Positions 15,074-21,325 of a DNA stretch of 23,904 nucleotides are shown in pieces. This DNA comes from Nitrospirota bacterium. GTDB lineage: Bacteria; Nitrospirota; Thermodesulfovibrionia; Thermodesulfovibrionales; Magnetobacteriaceae. Made by a program: the position numbers and the translations under genes. The stretch is from contig JADFXZ010000004.1 in assembly GCA_015233265.1 (NCBI GenBank), positions 1 to 23,904 on the forward strand. Direction: 5' to 3'. Every line of letters begins with the position of its first letter. The stretch's first letter is position 1. Below the pieces are notes generated by a model. That model searched no databases, had not been told where the DNA came from, and worked only from the letters and a program-made list of their open reading frames with translations.

Positions 15074-17676
15074 GATTTTGGGAGCTAATCAGCAGAGCCA
15101 AGTCTTTTTTTCAGAAGTTCAATAGCAATAATCGGGATTTTGGGGATGAGCTTCTCATTCCGGACGACGGATATATAGAGCTTAGGGGCAGGTACTATAG
15201 CTACAAGGATTTGCTCTTAAAAAACAACGAACTGCTAAATACACTCTCTGACATCGAAGAGGAAATAGAAAAAAAGACAATCACTATACCTGCCTTGAAA
15301 TCATATATGGCAAGTATGTTTAGCTCCTGTTTCAGTTTTATACAGAGTTTAAACGATATGACTGACAAGCGCTATATGTTTCTATTTGGGGTGCTGGAGC
15401 AAATCAGGGAACAGACGGCGGCCATTATCGAGGAGCAATCTGTAGGTGCGGCAGACGGATTTGTTATGCCTCTGGATAGGATAACCGCAAAAGATATAAA
15501 AGATACCGGCGGCAAGGCCGCCAACCTCGGCGAGATTCATAATGTGCTGTATTTGCCCACGCCACGTGGGTTTTCGATAATGGTGTCAGGCTACAGGGAG
15601 TTTATGTCTGTCAACGGCCTCAATCGAAAGATTGAATCTCTGCTTGCCCCTCTTTCTATGGACTGCCATGATGCAATCGATGCCGCCTCTGAGGAGATAG
15701 AGCGGTTGATTATGGGCGCTGAGGTGCCGCCAGCACTGGAGGAGCAGATTATGGGCGAGATTAATAAGATTGGCGGCGAAAGAATGTTTTCAGTCAGGTC
15801 AAGCGCCGTTGGCGAAGACGGCATGGTGTCGTTTGCAGGACAGTTTAAGAGTGTACTGAACGTTCATTCAGAGGGTATGATAGATGCCTATAAGCAGGTG
15901 ATAGCAAGTAAGTATGGCAGGACGGCAATATTTTACCGTCTGGCAAAAAAGCTCAGAGACAAGGACATGCCTATGGCCGTCCTGGTGCTTGAGATGGTTA
16001 ACTCACGCTGCGCCGGTGTGCTTTATACGCTGAACCCTGGCAGCCCTGACAAGGAAGAGGCCATTTTAAGTTCGATATGGGGGCAGGGCAAGTATGCCGT
16101 AGACGGCACAATATCACCAGATACATTTATCTTAGACCGCAAACATGACGGCACAATAATTAGTAAGATAATTACAAATAAAGCGGTAGAGCTGGTGGCG
16201 GATGCAGGCGGCAGTCTAAAGGAGGTTGCAGTTGCTGAGGAATTACGTAAAATCCCTACAATTTCTGAAGATGAGATAGAAACATTATACGATTTTGGTC
16301 GCATAATGGAGAAACATTTTGAAATGCCTCAGGATATAGAGTGGGCGCTCGATGACAAGGGCAGGGTAGTGATTCTCCAGGCCCGCCCGTTGCATGTCAA
16401 GAGGATTATATCTGCATCTTATAGCCAATCATCTCAGCCAGCTGTCCCGACTCAGCCGGTAAAGAATTGTTTGGCGCAAGGGGAGACGGCAAGCCGAGGT
16501 ATTGCCTATGGGCAGATATCATTTGTGGACAGATTTGAGCAGATTTCAGAGTTTCCTAAAGGGGCGGTTGCCGTTGCAAAAAACTCCTCTAACGACTATG
16601 TGAGGCTGATGTCTGTGGCCTGCGCCCTGGTAATAGAAACCGGAAGCAGGACAAGCCACCTTGCCACAGTTGCGCGTGAATTCGGCGTCCCTATGGTGAT
16701 AAACGCCATGGATGTAAAGGAGAAATTAAGAAATGTGGAGGCCGTCACAGTCGATGGCGATACGGGGCGTATATATGAGGGGCGTGTGGCAAGGCAGACC
16801 TTGTTGGCGGCAGAAACTGCTATCCCTGAGGAATATGTTGCGTCTGCGGCGGTTATCAAGGCCGTAATGCGTAACATTACCCATCTTAACCTTGCCACTA
16901 TCAGCGAGGCTGGCGTATCGGCCGGGGATGTTGCCACGGTTCACGATATAATCAGATTTGTACATGAAATATCTGTTAAGGAGATGTTTCGCATTGGGAA
17001 GCTGACAGAGCGTGGAGGCTCTACGCAGGAACTTACATCGGAGCGTGTGCCGCTGCGTTTTTATGTCATAGACCTTGATGGCGGTGTGGTTGACGAGGCG
17101 AAGTTTCTGAGGAGGTTGTCGATAGGAGACATATGTTCCGTGCCGTTTAACGCGCTATGGCGCGGCATGACTGACGAGGGTGTATGCTGGTCAGGGGCAG
17201 TGGCTATCGATATGGGAGGGCTTGCCTCGGTGATGGCACGGTCGTTTGTCAATACCGGCGTCTCGGAAAAAGGAGGGAAGGTATATGTCATCATTACCGA
17301 CAGTTATGTCAATTTTAGCGTCAAACTTGCATACCACTACTCCATAATAGACGCATTTTGCGGTGAGAGCTATATCAACAATTACATCAATTTTCGTTTC
17401 AACGGCGGCGGGGCCGGCGTCGATGGAAGGCAGAGGCGTGCCCTGTTCATCAAAGAGGTAACAGAGGCATTCGGTTTCAAGGTAGAAGTAAAGGGTGACC
17501 TTGTAATAGCGGTGCTCAATGGGGCTTCAAAAGGTGAAACAGAGGAGAAACTTGAAATGCTTGGGCGGCTGCTTGGATGTTCCAGACAGCTTGACATGGC
17601 CATAAGCAGCCTTGAGGCTAAGGACTGGTACGTGAAGGCATTTCTGGAGGGGAATTATTCGTTTGCCGTACAGTAG
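15070..17676 (+). CDS. PEP synthase-like protein with a novel C-terminal domain (copy 2)
   Basis: 868 residues and a clear, diverged paralogue of the preceding gene in the same order: helical N-terminus (about 45-120), ATP-grasp (about 135-445) with TGGKAANLGEI (146-156), SVRSSAVGEDGMVSFAGQ (241-258) and QDIEWALDDKGRVVILQARP (421-440). A Ser/Pro/Gln-rich linker (about 448-463) leads to the phosphohistidine domain with His530 in GSRTSHLATVAREFGVPMVI. The same C-terminal domain follows, with HDIIRFVHE (625-633), VIDLDGG (666-672) and DAFCGES (761-767). No PEP-binding barrel is seen. The start overlaps the stop of copy 1 (ATGA at 15070-15073), so both are made together and may form a heteromer. 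No clear terminator follows. Annotation pipelines would probably call it PEP/pyruvate-binding protein; true substrate unknown. Confidence 0.85.
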   Translation: MRFWELISRAKSFFQKFNSNNRDFGDELLIPDDGYIELRGRYYSYKDLLLKNNELLNTLSDIEEEIEKKTITIPALKSYMASMFSSCFSFIQSLNDMTDKRYMFLFGVLEQIREQTAAIIEEQSVGAADGFVMPLDRITAKDIKDTGGKAANLGEIHNVLYLPTPRGFSIMVSGYREFMSVNGLNRKIESLLAPLSMDCHDAIDAASEEIERLIMGAEVPPALEEQIMGEINKIGGERMFSVRSSAVGEDGMVSFAGQFKSVLNVHSEGMIDAYKQVIASKYGRTAIFYRLAKKLRDKDMPMAVLVLEMVNSRCAGVLYTLNPGSPDKEEAILSSIWGQGKYAVDGTISPDTFILDRKHDGTIISKIITNKAVELVADAGGSLKEVAVAEELRKIPTISEDEIETLYDFGRIMEKHFEMPQDIEWALDDKGRVVILQARPLHVKRIISASYSQSSQPAVPTQPVKNCLAQGETASRGIAYGQISFVDRFEQISEFPKGAVAVAKNSSNDYVRLMSVACALVIETGSRTSHLATVAREFGVPMVINAMDVKEKLRNVEAVTVDGDTGRIYEGRVARQTLLAAETAIPEEYVASAAVIKAVMRNITHLNLATISEAGVSAGDVATVHDIIRFVHEISVKEMFRIGKLTERGGSTQELTSERVPLRFYVIDLDGGVVDEAKFLRRLSIGDICSVPFNALWRGMTDEGVCWSGAVAIDMGGLASVMARSFVNTGVSEKGGKVYVIITDSYVNFSVKLAYHYSIIDAFCGESYINNYINFRFNGGGAGVDGRQRRALFIKEVTEAFGFKVEVKGDLVIAVLNGASKGETEEKLEMLGRLLGCSRQLDMAISSLEAKDWYVKAFLEGNYSFAVQ

Positions 17677-17736
17677 AGCTTTTAAACTTTATCCCTAACT
17701 ATCAACTGGTGTTCAAGGATTATGACCGCATGGGTG

Positions 17737-17830
17737 GGTCAATATTGAATGCATGTCATTTTTCCGCGTCCATTACCAAAGTAACAGTCAGTCAGCACCT
17801 CATACTGGTTTTGATAACCCAATATTGACC
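17737..17830. repeat. Inverted repeat GGTCAATATTG, 11-bp arms
   Basis: GGTCAATATTG (17737-17747) is the exact reverse complement of 17820-17830. The homology seems to continue outward as CATGG(G)TG with small indels, giving an element of about 110 bases. It may be a MITE remnant or a decayed palindrome. Confidence 0.45.
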
Positions 17831-17930
17831 ACCATGTGCAGATATCATCAATGATATGAATGGACTAATGGTTAAAAGTAATAAAGCACAGCATTTATCA
17901 ACGCGACAGATGACATGGAATCAACTCTCT

Positions 17931-18080
17931 CTACCCTGCAACGTCAGTGCTACCCGACCCATCATGGCCTCTATCAGATTCTGATAATTCCTCAGCCTCT
18001 ACAAACTCAACATCCGGCAACTTGCAGATAACGGCCAGTTCTATACCTATACCCTTTCTTATTATTGGCATAGAGGCCAT
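17931..18080 (-). CDS. Possible 49-residue protein downstream of the toxin
   Basis: An ATG at 18080 (minus) opens a 49-codon frame to TAG at 17931: MASMPIIRKGIGIELAVICK followed by a very acidic second half with EFVEAEELSESD. It would start 20 bases after the toxin stop, as a third gene of that operon. I see no good ribosome binding site and do not recognise the sequence. The Gly/Ser-rich end suggests either a decayed gene tail or chance. The 11-bp inverted repeat ATGGCCTCTAT/ATAGAGGCCAT brackets much of it. Confidence 0.25.
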   Translation of the reverse strand: MASMPIIRKGIGIELAVICKLPDVEFVEAEELSESDRGHDGSGSTDVAG

Positions 18081-18100
18081 TACTAAGATTTCACATTGTC

Positions 18101-18433
18101 TTAGGATTTGATGATGTTTACCACTGCGTTGACAATCTCAACGGTTTTGGCAGCATTGAGCGCGCCTATCTTATACAATATGATATGGCTGTCAACAGTG
18201 AAGATTCTGTTTGGGCGGAGATTGCTCATTTGCTTCAAGCCGCCGGTTACGAAGTCAGTGTCGCTAAGTGGTACTGCATAGTTGTCTCTTATGGTCTGGC
18301 TTGTTATCTGGCAGAGAATCAAATCATCTCCGTCAAGTCCGGCAATAACAAGTGCTGGACGGCGCTTTGCCTGTGTTAAATCTGAAAAAGGGAATGGCAC
18401 TACTACAACATCGCCCTTTATAAACTTTGCCAT
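18101..18433 (-). CDS. PemK/MazF-family mRNA interferase toxin
   Basis: 110 residues, normal for the family, which cleaves single-stranded mRNA at short sequence motifs (family knowledge). The N-terminal signature is KGDVVVVPFPFSDLTQAKRR (6-25) followed by PALVIAGLDGDDLILCQITS; the C-terminal part holds LRPNRIFTVD. It overlaps the upstream antitoxin gene by 16 bases, the usual coupled arrangement. Active-site Arg and Thr/Ser residues appear present, so I see no sign of inactivation. Confidence 0.9.
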   Translation of the reverse strand: MAKFIKGDVVVVPFPFSDLTQAKRRPALVIAGLDGDDLILCQITSQTIRDNYAVPLSDTDFVTGGLKQMSNLRPNRIFTVDSHIILYKIGALNAAKTVEIVNAVVNIIKS

Positions 18434-18612
18434 GCCTCTTCCTCTTCAGGGCGTAACCAGTCCTTACCAAGCGCATATTCACTTGCCGAGGCTATAGCGA
18501 TACCCTCTCTGGTAATCTTTGCCTTGAGGAAATGGACGAAATCCAGCACCTCGTCAATGTAAGGCTCTGGTACTTGTTCAAGCTCTCTAACGAGCAGTTC
18601 CTTCTTACTCAT
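18418..18612 (-). CDS. Antitoxin of the PemK/MazF pair (DUF2281-like)
   Basis: 64 residues. The N-terminal helical segment LVRELEQVPEPYIDEVLDFV (7-26) with HFLKAK following is typical of DUF2281 antitoxins. The C-terminal acidic part (PEEEEAW) probably wraps the toxin. A strong AGGAGGG ribosome binding site lies just ahead of ATG 18612. First gene of the operon, overlapping the toxin by 16 bases. No separate DNA-binding domain is obvious, so autoregulation is uncertain. Confidence 0.82.
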   Translation of the reverse strand: MSKKELLVRELEQVPEPYIDEVLDFVHFLKAKITREGIAIASASEYALGKDWLRPEEEEAWQSL

Positions 18613-18682
18613 AGAGATACCCTCCTATTATTTATTTTACTTCAGACATTACACGTCCAACAGATCCGTTGTCTTCAACAGA

Positions 18683-19618
18683 TCAACCGTCTTTGTTGAT
18701 AGCGGTTATAAGTTCCTTCAATACGTCCTGAGCCTTATCGTTTTCTATCTGACAGGTACCAGCGTTAGCGTGTCCACCGCCACCATACTTGAGCATCAGC
18801 TCACCGATGTTTGTTCTGGATGATCTGTTGACTATGGACTTCCCGACAGCATAAACGGTGTTTTGCTTATTTACTCCCCATAAGGTATGGATCGAAATGT
18901 TACATTCTGGATACAGGGCATATATCATAAACCTGTTGCCTGGATAGATTGTCTCCTCATTTAACAGGTTCAATATGACGAGGTTATGATGAACGGTTGA
19001 GCAGCGTTTTATCTGTTCCTTAAATTGTTCGTCATAGCTGAAATAGAGGTCTATCCTTTCTTTGACATCAGGCAAGGCCAGTATGTCGTCAATCTTGTTT
19101 CTTCTACAGTAGGATATCAGTTCCATCATCAGTGCGTAATTGGAGATTCTGAAATTTCTGAATCTACCCAGACCTGTACGTGAGTCCATCAAGTAGTTTA
19201 AAAGCACCCACCCGTTAGGATGCATGATTTCATCTACGGTAAACTGAGCGGAATCGCCCTTATCTACAGCCTCCATCATGTCCTTAGATATTTCTGTAAA
19301 CTTAGTATCGCCGCCGAAGTAATCGTAAACAACCCTAGCTGCGGATGGAGCTTCAGGGTAAATAATGTGGTTGTCTTTCTTTCCAACTCTGACCGTCTCA
19401 CTTAAATGGTGATCGAAAGCAAGATATACTCCATTTACATAGGGAAGGTTAGTGGTAATGTCCTTATCGGTTATTTCTATCTTGCCGTCTTGCATGTCCT
19501 TTGGGTGGACAAACTTTATATCGTTAATTATGCCAATTTCATTTAACAAAACAGCACAAACCAGCCCATCGAAATCACTTCTTGTTACCAATCTATATTT
19601 CTTATCCAGTTCCAACAT
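18683..19618 (-). CDS. DHH/DHHA1-family phosphoesterase
   Basis: Cytosolic metal-dependent phosphoesterase of 311 residues. Metal ligands: TRSDFDG (12-18, Asp15 and Asp17), the name-giving FDHH (68-71), and AVDKGDSAQ (117-125). The DHHA1 substrate-binding domain carries GGGGHANAG (279-287). Relatives split oligoribonucleotides (NrnA), cyclic dinucleotide products or polyphosphate; some databases call similar proteins exopolyphosphatase. The sequence does not decide between these. Start ATG 19618 has GGGAGG upstream and a good promoter candidate. It is on its own, 70 bases upstream of the toxin-antitoxin operon in the same direction. Confidence 0.85.
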   Translation of the reverse strand: MLELDKKYRLVTRSDFDGLVCAVLLNEIGIINDIKFVHPKDMQDGKIEITDKDITTNLPYVNGVYLAFDHHLSETVRVGKKDNHIIYPEAPSAARVVYDYFGGDTKFTEISKDMMEAVDKGDSAQFTVDEIMHPNGWVLLNYLMDSRTGLGRFRNFRISNYALMMELISYCRRNKIDDILALPDVKERIDLYFSYDEQFKEQIKRCSTVHHNLVILNLLNEETIYPGNRFMIYALYPECNISIHTLWGVNKQNTVYAVGKSIVNRSSRTNIGELMLKYGGGGHANAGTCQIENDKAQDVLKELITAINKDG

Positions 19619-19648
19619 TTTCTAACCTCCCTTGAGCAGTATCAGTGA

Positions 19649-19677
19649 TTATTATCTTTGATGTGATATCTTGTCAA
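19649..19677 (-). promoter_or_regulatory. Promoter candidate for the DHH phosphoesterase gene
   Basis: On the minus strand TTGACA (19677-19672) is a perfect -35 box. TAATAA (19654-19649) lies 17 bases further, with an overlapping GATAAT at 15 bases. The gene starts about 30 bases downstream, so the leader is very short. Confidence 0.5.
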
Positions 19678-19777
19678 TATGCACGTAATAATATTTCATA
19701 AGGCTTACCCCAGACAACCCAGCAACGATATTTCGTATTCAGACAGTTGAAAATCTCTTACAAGGATTTGTGAGGTC

Positions 19778-20059
19778 TCACCGTTTATTGTTCATATCCT
19801 TCAACTCTTTACCTATCTTGAAATGGAGTACTTTTTTCGCAGGGACATCGACAATCTCTCCGGTCTTGGGGTTTCGAGCCTTGCGAGGCTTTCTGCTTTT
19901 CAGTGTGAAGTTACCAAATCCCCTGACCTCAATCCTATCACCTCTGCTTAAGGCATCTGTTATGCTTTGGAAAAAGACCTCTACAATAATTGCTGTCTGT
20001 ACGCCTGTCAGTCCATGCGTCCTTTGTATTACAAGGTCTCTCAATTCTGACCTGGTCAT
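19778..20059 (-). CDS. ihfB: IHF-beta/HU-family DNA-bending protein
   Basis: I place the start at the ATG of MTRSELRDLV (20059), because GAGAGG lies five bases upstream. The open frame reaches 20125, but the extra 22 residues are not family-like. This gives 93 residues, the usual size. Marks: SELRDLVIQR helix, ALSRGDRIEVRGFGNF, the DNA-binding arm with ARNPKTGEIVDVPAKKVL and the ending HFKIGKELKDM, which is closer to IHF-beta than to HU. Binds and bends DNA as a dimer. A promoter candidate with TTGGCA (20115-20110) and TATCAA (20093-20088), 16 bases apart, precedes it. No partner subunit gene is nearby. Confidence 0.9.
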   Translation of the reverse strand: MTRSELRDLVIQRTHGLTGVQTAIIVEVFFQSITDALSRGDRIEVRGFGNFTLKSRKPRKARNPKTGEIVDVPAKKVLHFKIGKELKDMNNKR

Positions 20060-20087
20060 ATACCCTCTCAGAAAAAGCATGGTAAAA

Positions 20088-20115
20088 TTGATATTTGCTA
20101 CAGTGAAAGTGCCAA
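20088..20115 (-). promoter_or_regulatory. Promoter candidate for the IHF-like gene
   Basis: TTGGCA (20115-20110) and TATCAA (20093-20088) on the minus strand with a 16-base spacer, about 30 bases upstream of the chosen start. A moderate match only. Confidence 0.35.
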
Positions 20116-20246
20116 CACCAATCATGGGTCAGAACGAATTCCGAACGAACTCATGGTACAACCCATCAGTGACTGACACCTTCAAAACAACATCTGTGTT
20201 ATTCCGTACTCAGGCAATTGAGAAAGAGCTTATACGATAAAGATGC

Positions 20247-20531
20247 TTACTTCTTTTTCTCGTTTGCTTTTTTTGCCTCTTCTTTAGATTCTACACTTAC
20301 GGCATTCATCTGATAGAACACGGTCACTTTGCTTCCAACTTTGAGTTCACCTTTTACCTTAGTATTTTTATCTACAGCTATTTCCCATTTTTCTGAACCT
20401 TTTTGCACTGTTATCACATCACCTTTGACCTCAAGTATGGGGCCTGTGACTTGGTAACTGCGCGGCGAGCCCGCATATGCACATACGGCAGTGAAGATGA
20501 CAATACATATGGCTGTTACGAAACGTTTCAT
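20247..20531 (-). CDS. Small exported protein of unknown function
   Basis: 94 residues. MKRFVTAICIVIFTAVCAYA is a standard Sec signal peptide with likely cleavage after AYA (20). The mature part (about 74 residues) is a run of short alternating strands (VTGPILEVKGDVITVQKG, WEIAVDKNTKV, VGSKVTVFYQ) that suggests a small OB- or DUF5666-like beta barrel, and ends in a Lys/Glu-rich tail. Likely periplasmic. AGGAGG directly precedes the start and a near-consensus promoter lies upstream. It has no operon partner. Function not known. Confidence 0.85.
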   Translation of the reverse strand: MKRFVTAICIVIFTAVCAYAGSPRSYQVTGPILEVKGDVITVQKGSEKWEIAVDKNTKVKGELKVGSKVTVFYQMNAVSVESKEEAKKANEKKK

Positions 20532-20566
20532 CTGATACCTCCTGAGATTAAATAGCTTCCTGCGAG

Positions 20567-20596
20567 ATTATATCAAAATAGGCTCAGAAATGTCGC
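20567..20596 (-). promoter_or_regulatory. Promoter of the small exported protein
   Basis: On the minus strand a perfect TATAAT (20572-20567) lies 18 bases after GCGACA (20596-20591). The start codon is about 35 bases downstream, with AGGAGG between. Confidence 0.55.
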
Positions 20597-20796
20597 TGGT
20601 CATGAATAAAAGTACCACAGAGAGGGGCTATCCATGAGAGAAAGTAGTAGCATCGAAATAAAAACTACAAATAAGCAGGAGGGTTCGATGGTCTATAAGG
20701 AGACGTGCATGGATACAAGGTCATTAAAGAGGCAAGGGAATTCCCTAAGTACCACGGTCTCTGAATCTCAAGAAGGCGGTTGATGAGTAAATAAGA

Positions 20797-20822
20797 GGGG
20801 CGGCTGCGAGGATAGCCACCCC
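20797..20822 (-). terminator. GC-rich hairpin, possibly a minus-strand terminator
   Basis: GGGG-c-GGCT (20797-20805) pairs with AGCC-a-CCCC (20814-20822) around an eight-base loop, with one internal mismatch. Read on the minus strand it is followed by TCTTATTTA, a moderate T-rich tail. No gene that it would terminate is recognised, so its role is open. Confidence 0.35.
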
Positions 20823-21168
20823 GAAAAGCAGTGTCGTTGAGCCTCGATGCGGTAAAACCATAACGAGAGATGACATTATAACTGCCTGACCATCATAGCG
20901 TAAATACTTGTCAACAAAAAAATGAATGGATGCCGGTGCGTTGGGCATGAAATAGGCTTGTGTTAGATATGGCTATCGGGTACAAATCAACTCCTTATCC
21001 CTCCGTTATACAGGAATAATCCCTTAGTTAGGTATAGTTTATCCCTAACAATATCTGACCAATAAGGACTTCATTTGCAAGCGGCACGGTGCTAATTTTG
21101 CGACGTTTTTGTGATACCGGATATGCGTTACGCGCTATGATACCTATAAAAACCGCATGAAAACTATC

Positions 21169-21188
21169 GGGGCGTGAGGATTCGAACC
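21169..21188 (-). other. tRNA-Pro 3'-end-like fragment
   Basis: On the minus strand the 20 bases GGTTCGAATCCTCACGCCCC match the T-loop, T-stem and acceptor end of a typical bacterial proline tRNA, except for one base as remembered. The remaining tRNA is not found next to it and no CCA follows. Such fragments are left where integrases target tRNA 3' ends. Confidence 0.45.
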
Positions 21189-21233
21189 GTTTTATGCACT
21201 AATGGGGAGGGCTATACCATGGGGCTGAAATAG

Positions 21234-21264
21234 TTGACTTTATAGTACAAGGAAAATGTATAAT
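21234..21264 (+). promoter_or_regulatory. Promoter of the TreS-maltokinase gene
   Basis: TTGACT (21234-21239) and a perfect TATAAT (21259-21264) with a 19-base spacer. The leader to ATG 21326 would be about 55 bases and contains GAGGGGAG as ribosome binding site. Confidence 0.6.
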
Positions 21265-21325
21265 AAGACGCTATGTTTTATTCAGGATAAGTCCAACATT
21301 ACATTTAAGATGAGGGGAGACAACT

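Larger units (their letters stand above)
17677..18100. other. 424-base region without a confident gene
   Basis: Between the plus-strand operon and the minus-strand toxin gene. It holds two short inverted-repeat pairs (17737-17747 with 17820-17830, and 17964-17974 with 18070-18080) and a 49-codon minus-strand frame. No clear terminator follows the PEPS-like gene. The word TTTATCCCTAAC near 17689 recurs near 21042. Confidence 0.5.
20532..21325. other. 794-base region without a confident gene
   Basis: Between divergent genes. It contains the promoter of the exported protein, a short plus-strand frame with AGGAGG (20688-20783), a GC-rich hairpin (20797-20822), a stem GTTAGG/CCTAAC near 21030-21050, a tRNA-like fragment (21169-21188) and the promoter of the TreS fusion. 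The patchwork character and interrupted frames suggest remnants of lost or inserted DNA. Confidence 0.5.

Noticed and set aside
20060..20125. Longer N-terminus for the IHF-like protein
   Set aside because: The extra 22 residues are not family-like and the shorter start has the better ribosome binding site.
19770..20240. 156-codon plus-strand frame opposite the IHF-like gene
   Set aside because: The minus strand encodes a textbook IHF/HU protein. The plus-strand frame has no family features.
20634..20783. 49-codon plus-strand frame with an internal AGGAGG-led start at 20688
   Set aside because: The resemblance to AbrB/MazE is too faint and the frame ends abruptly, so it is mentioned only as a finding and not called as a gene.
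20745..20948. 67-codon minus-strand frame with a hydrophobic middle
   Set aside because: No ribosome binding site, odd composition and no recognisable family. The plus strand of the same stretch has interrupted frames that look like a decayed gene, so this is probably a mirror of it.
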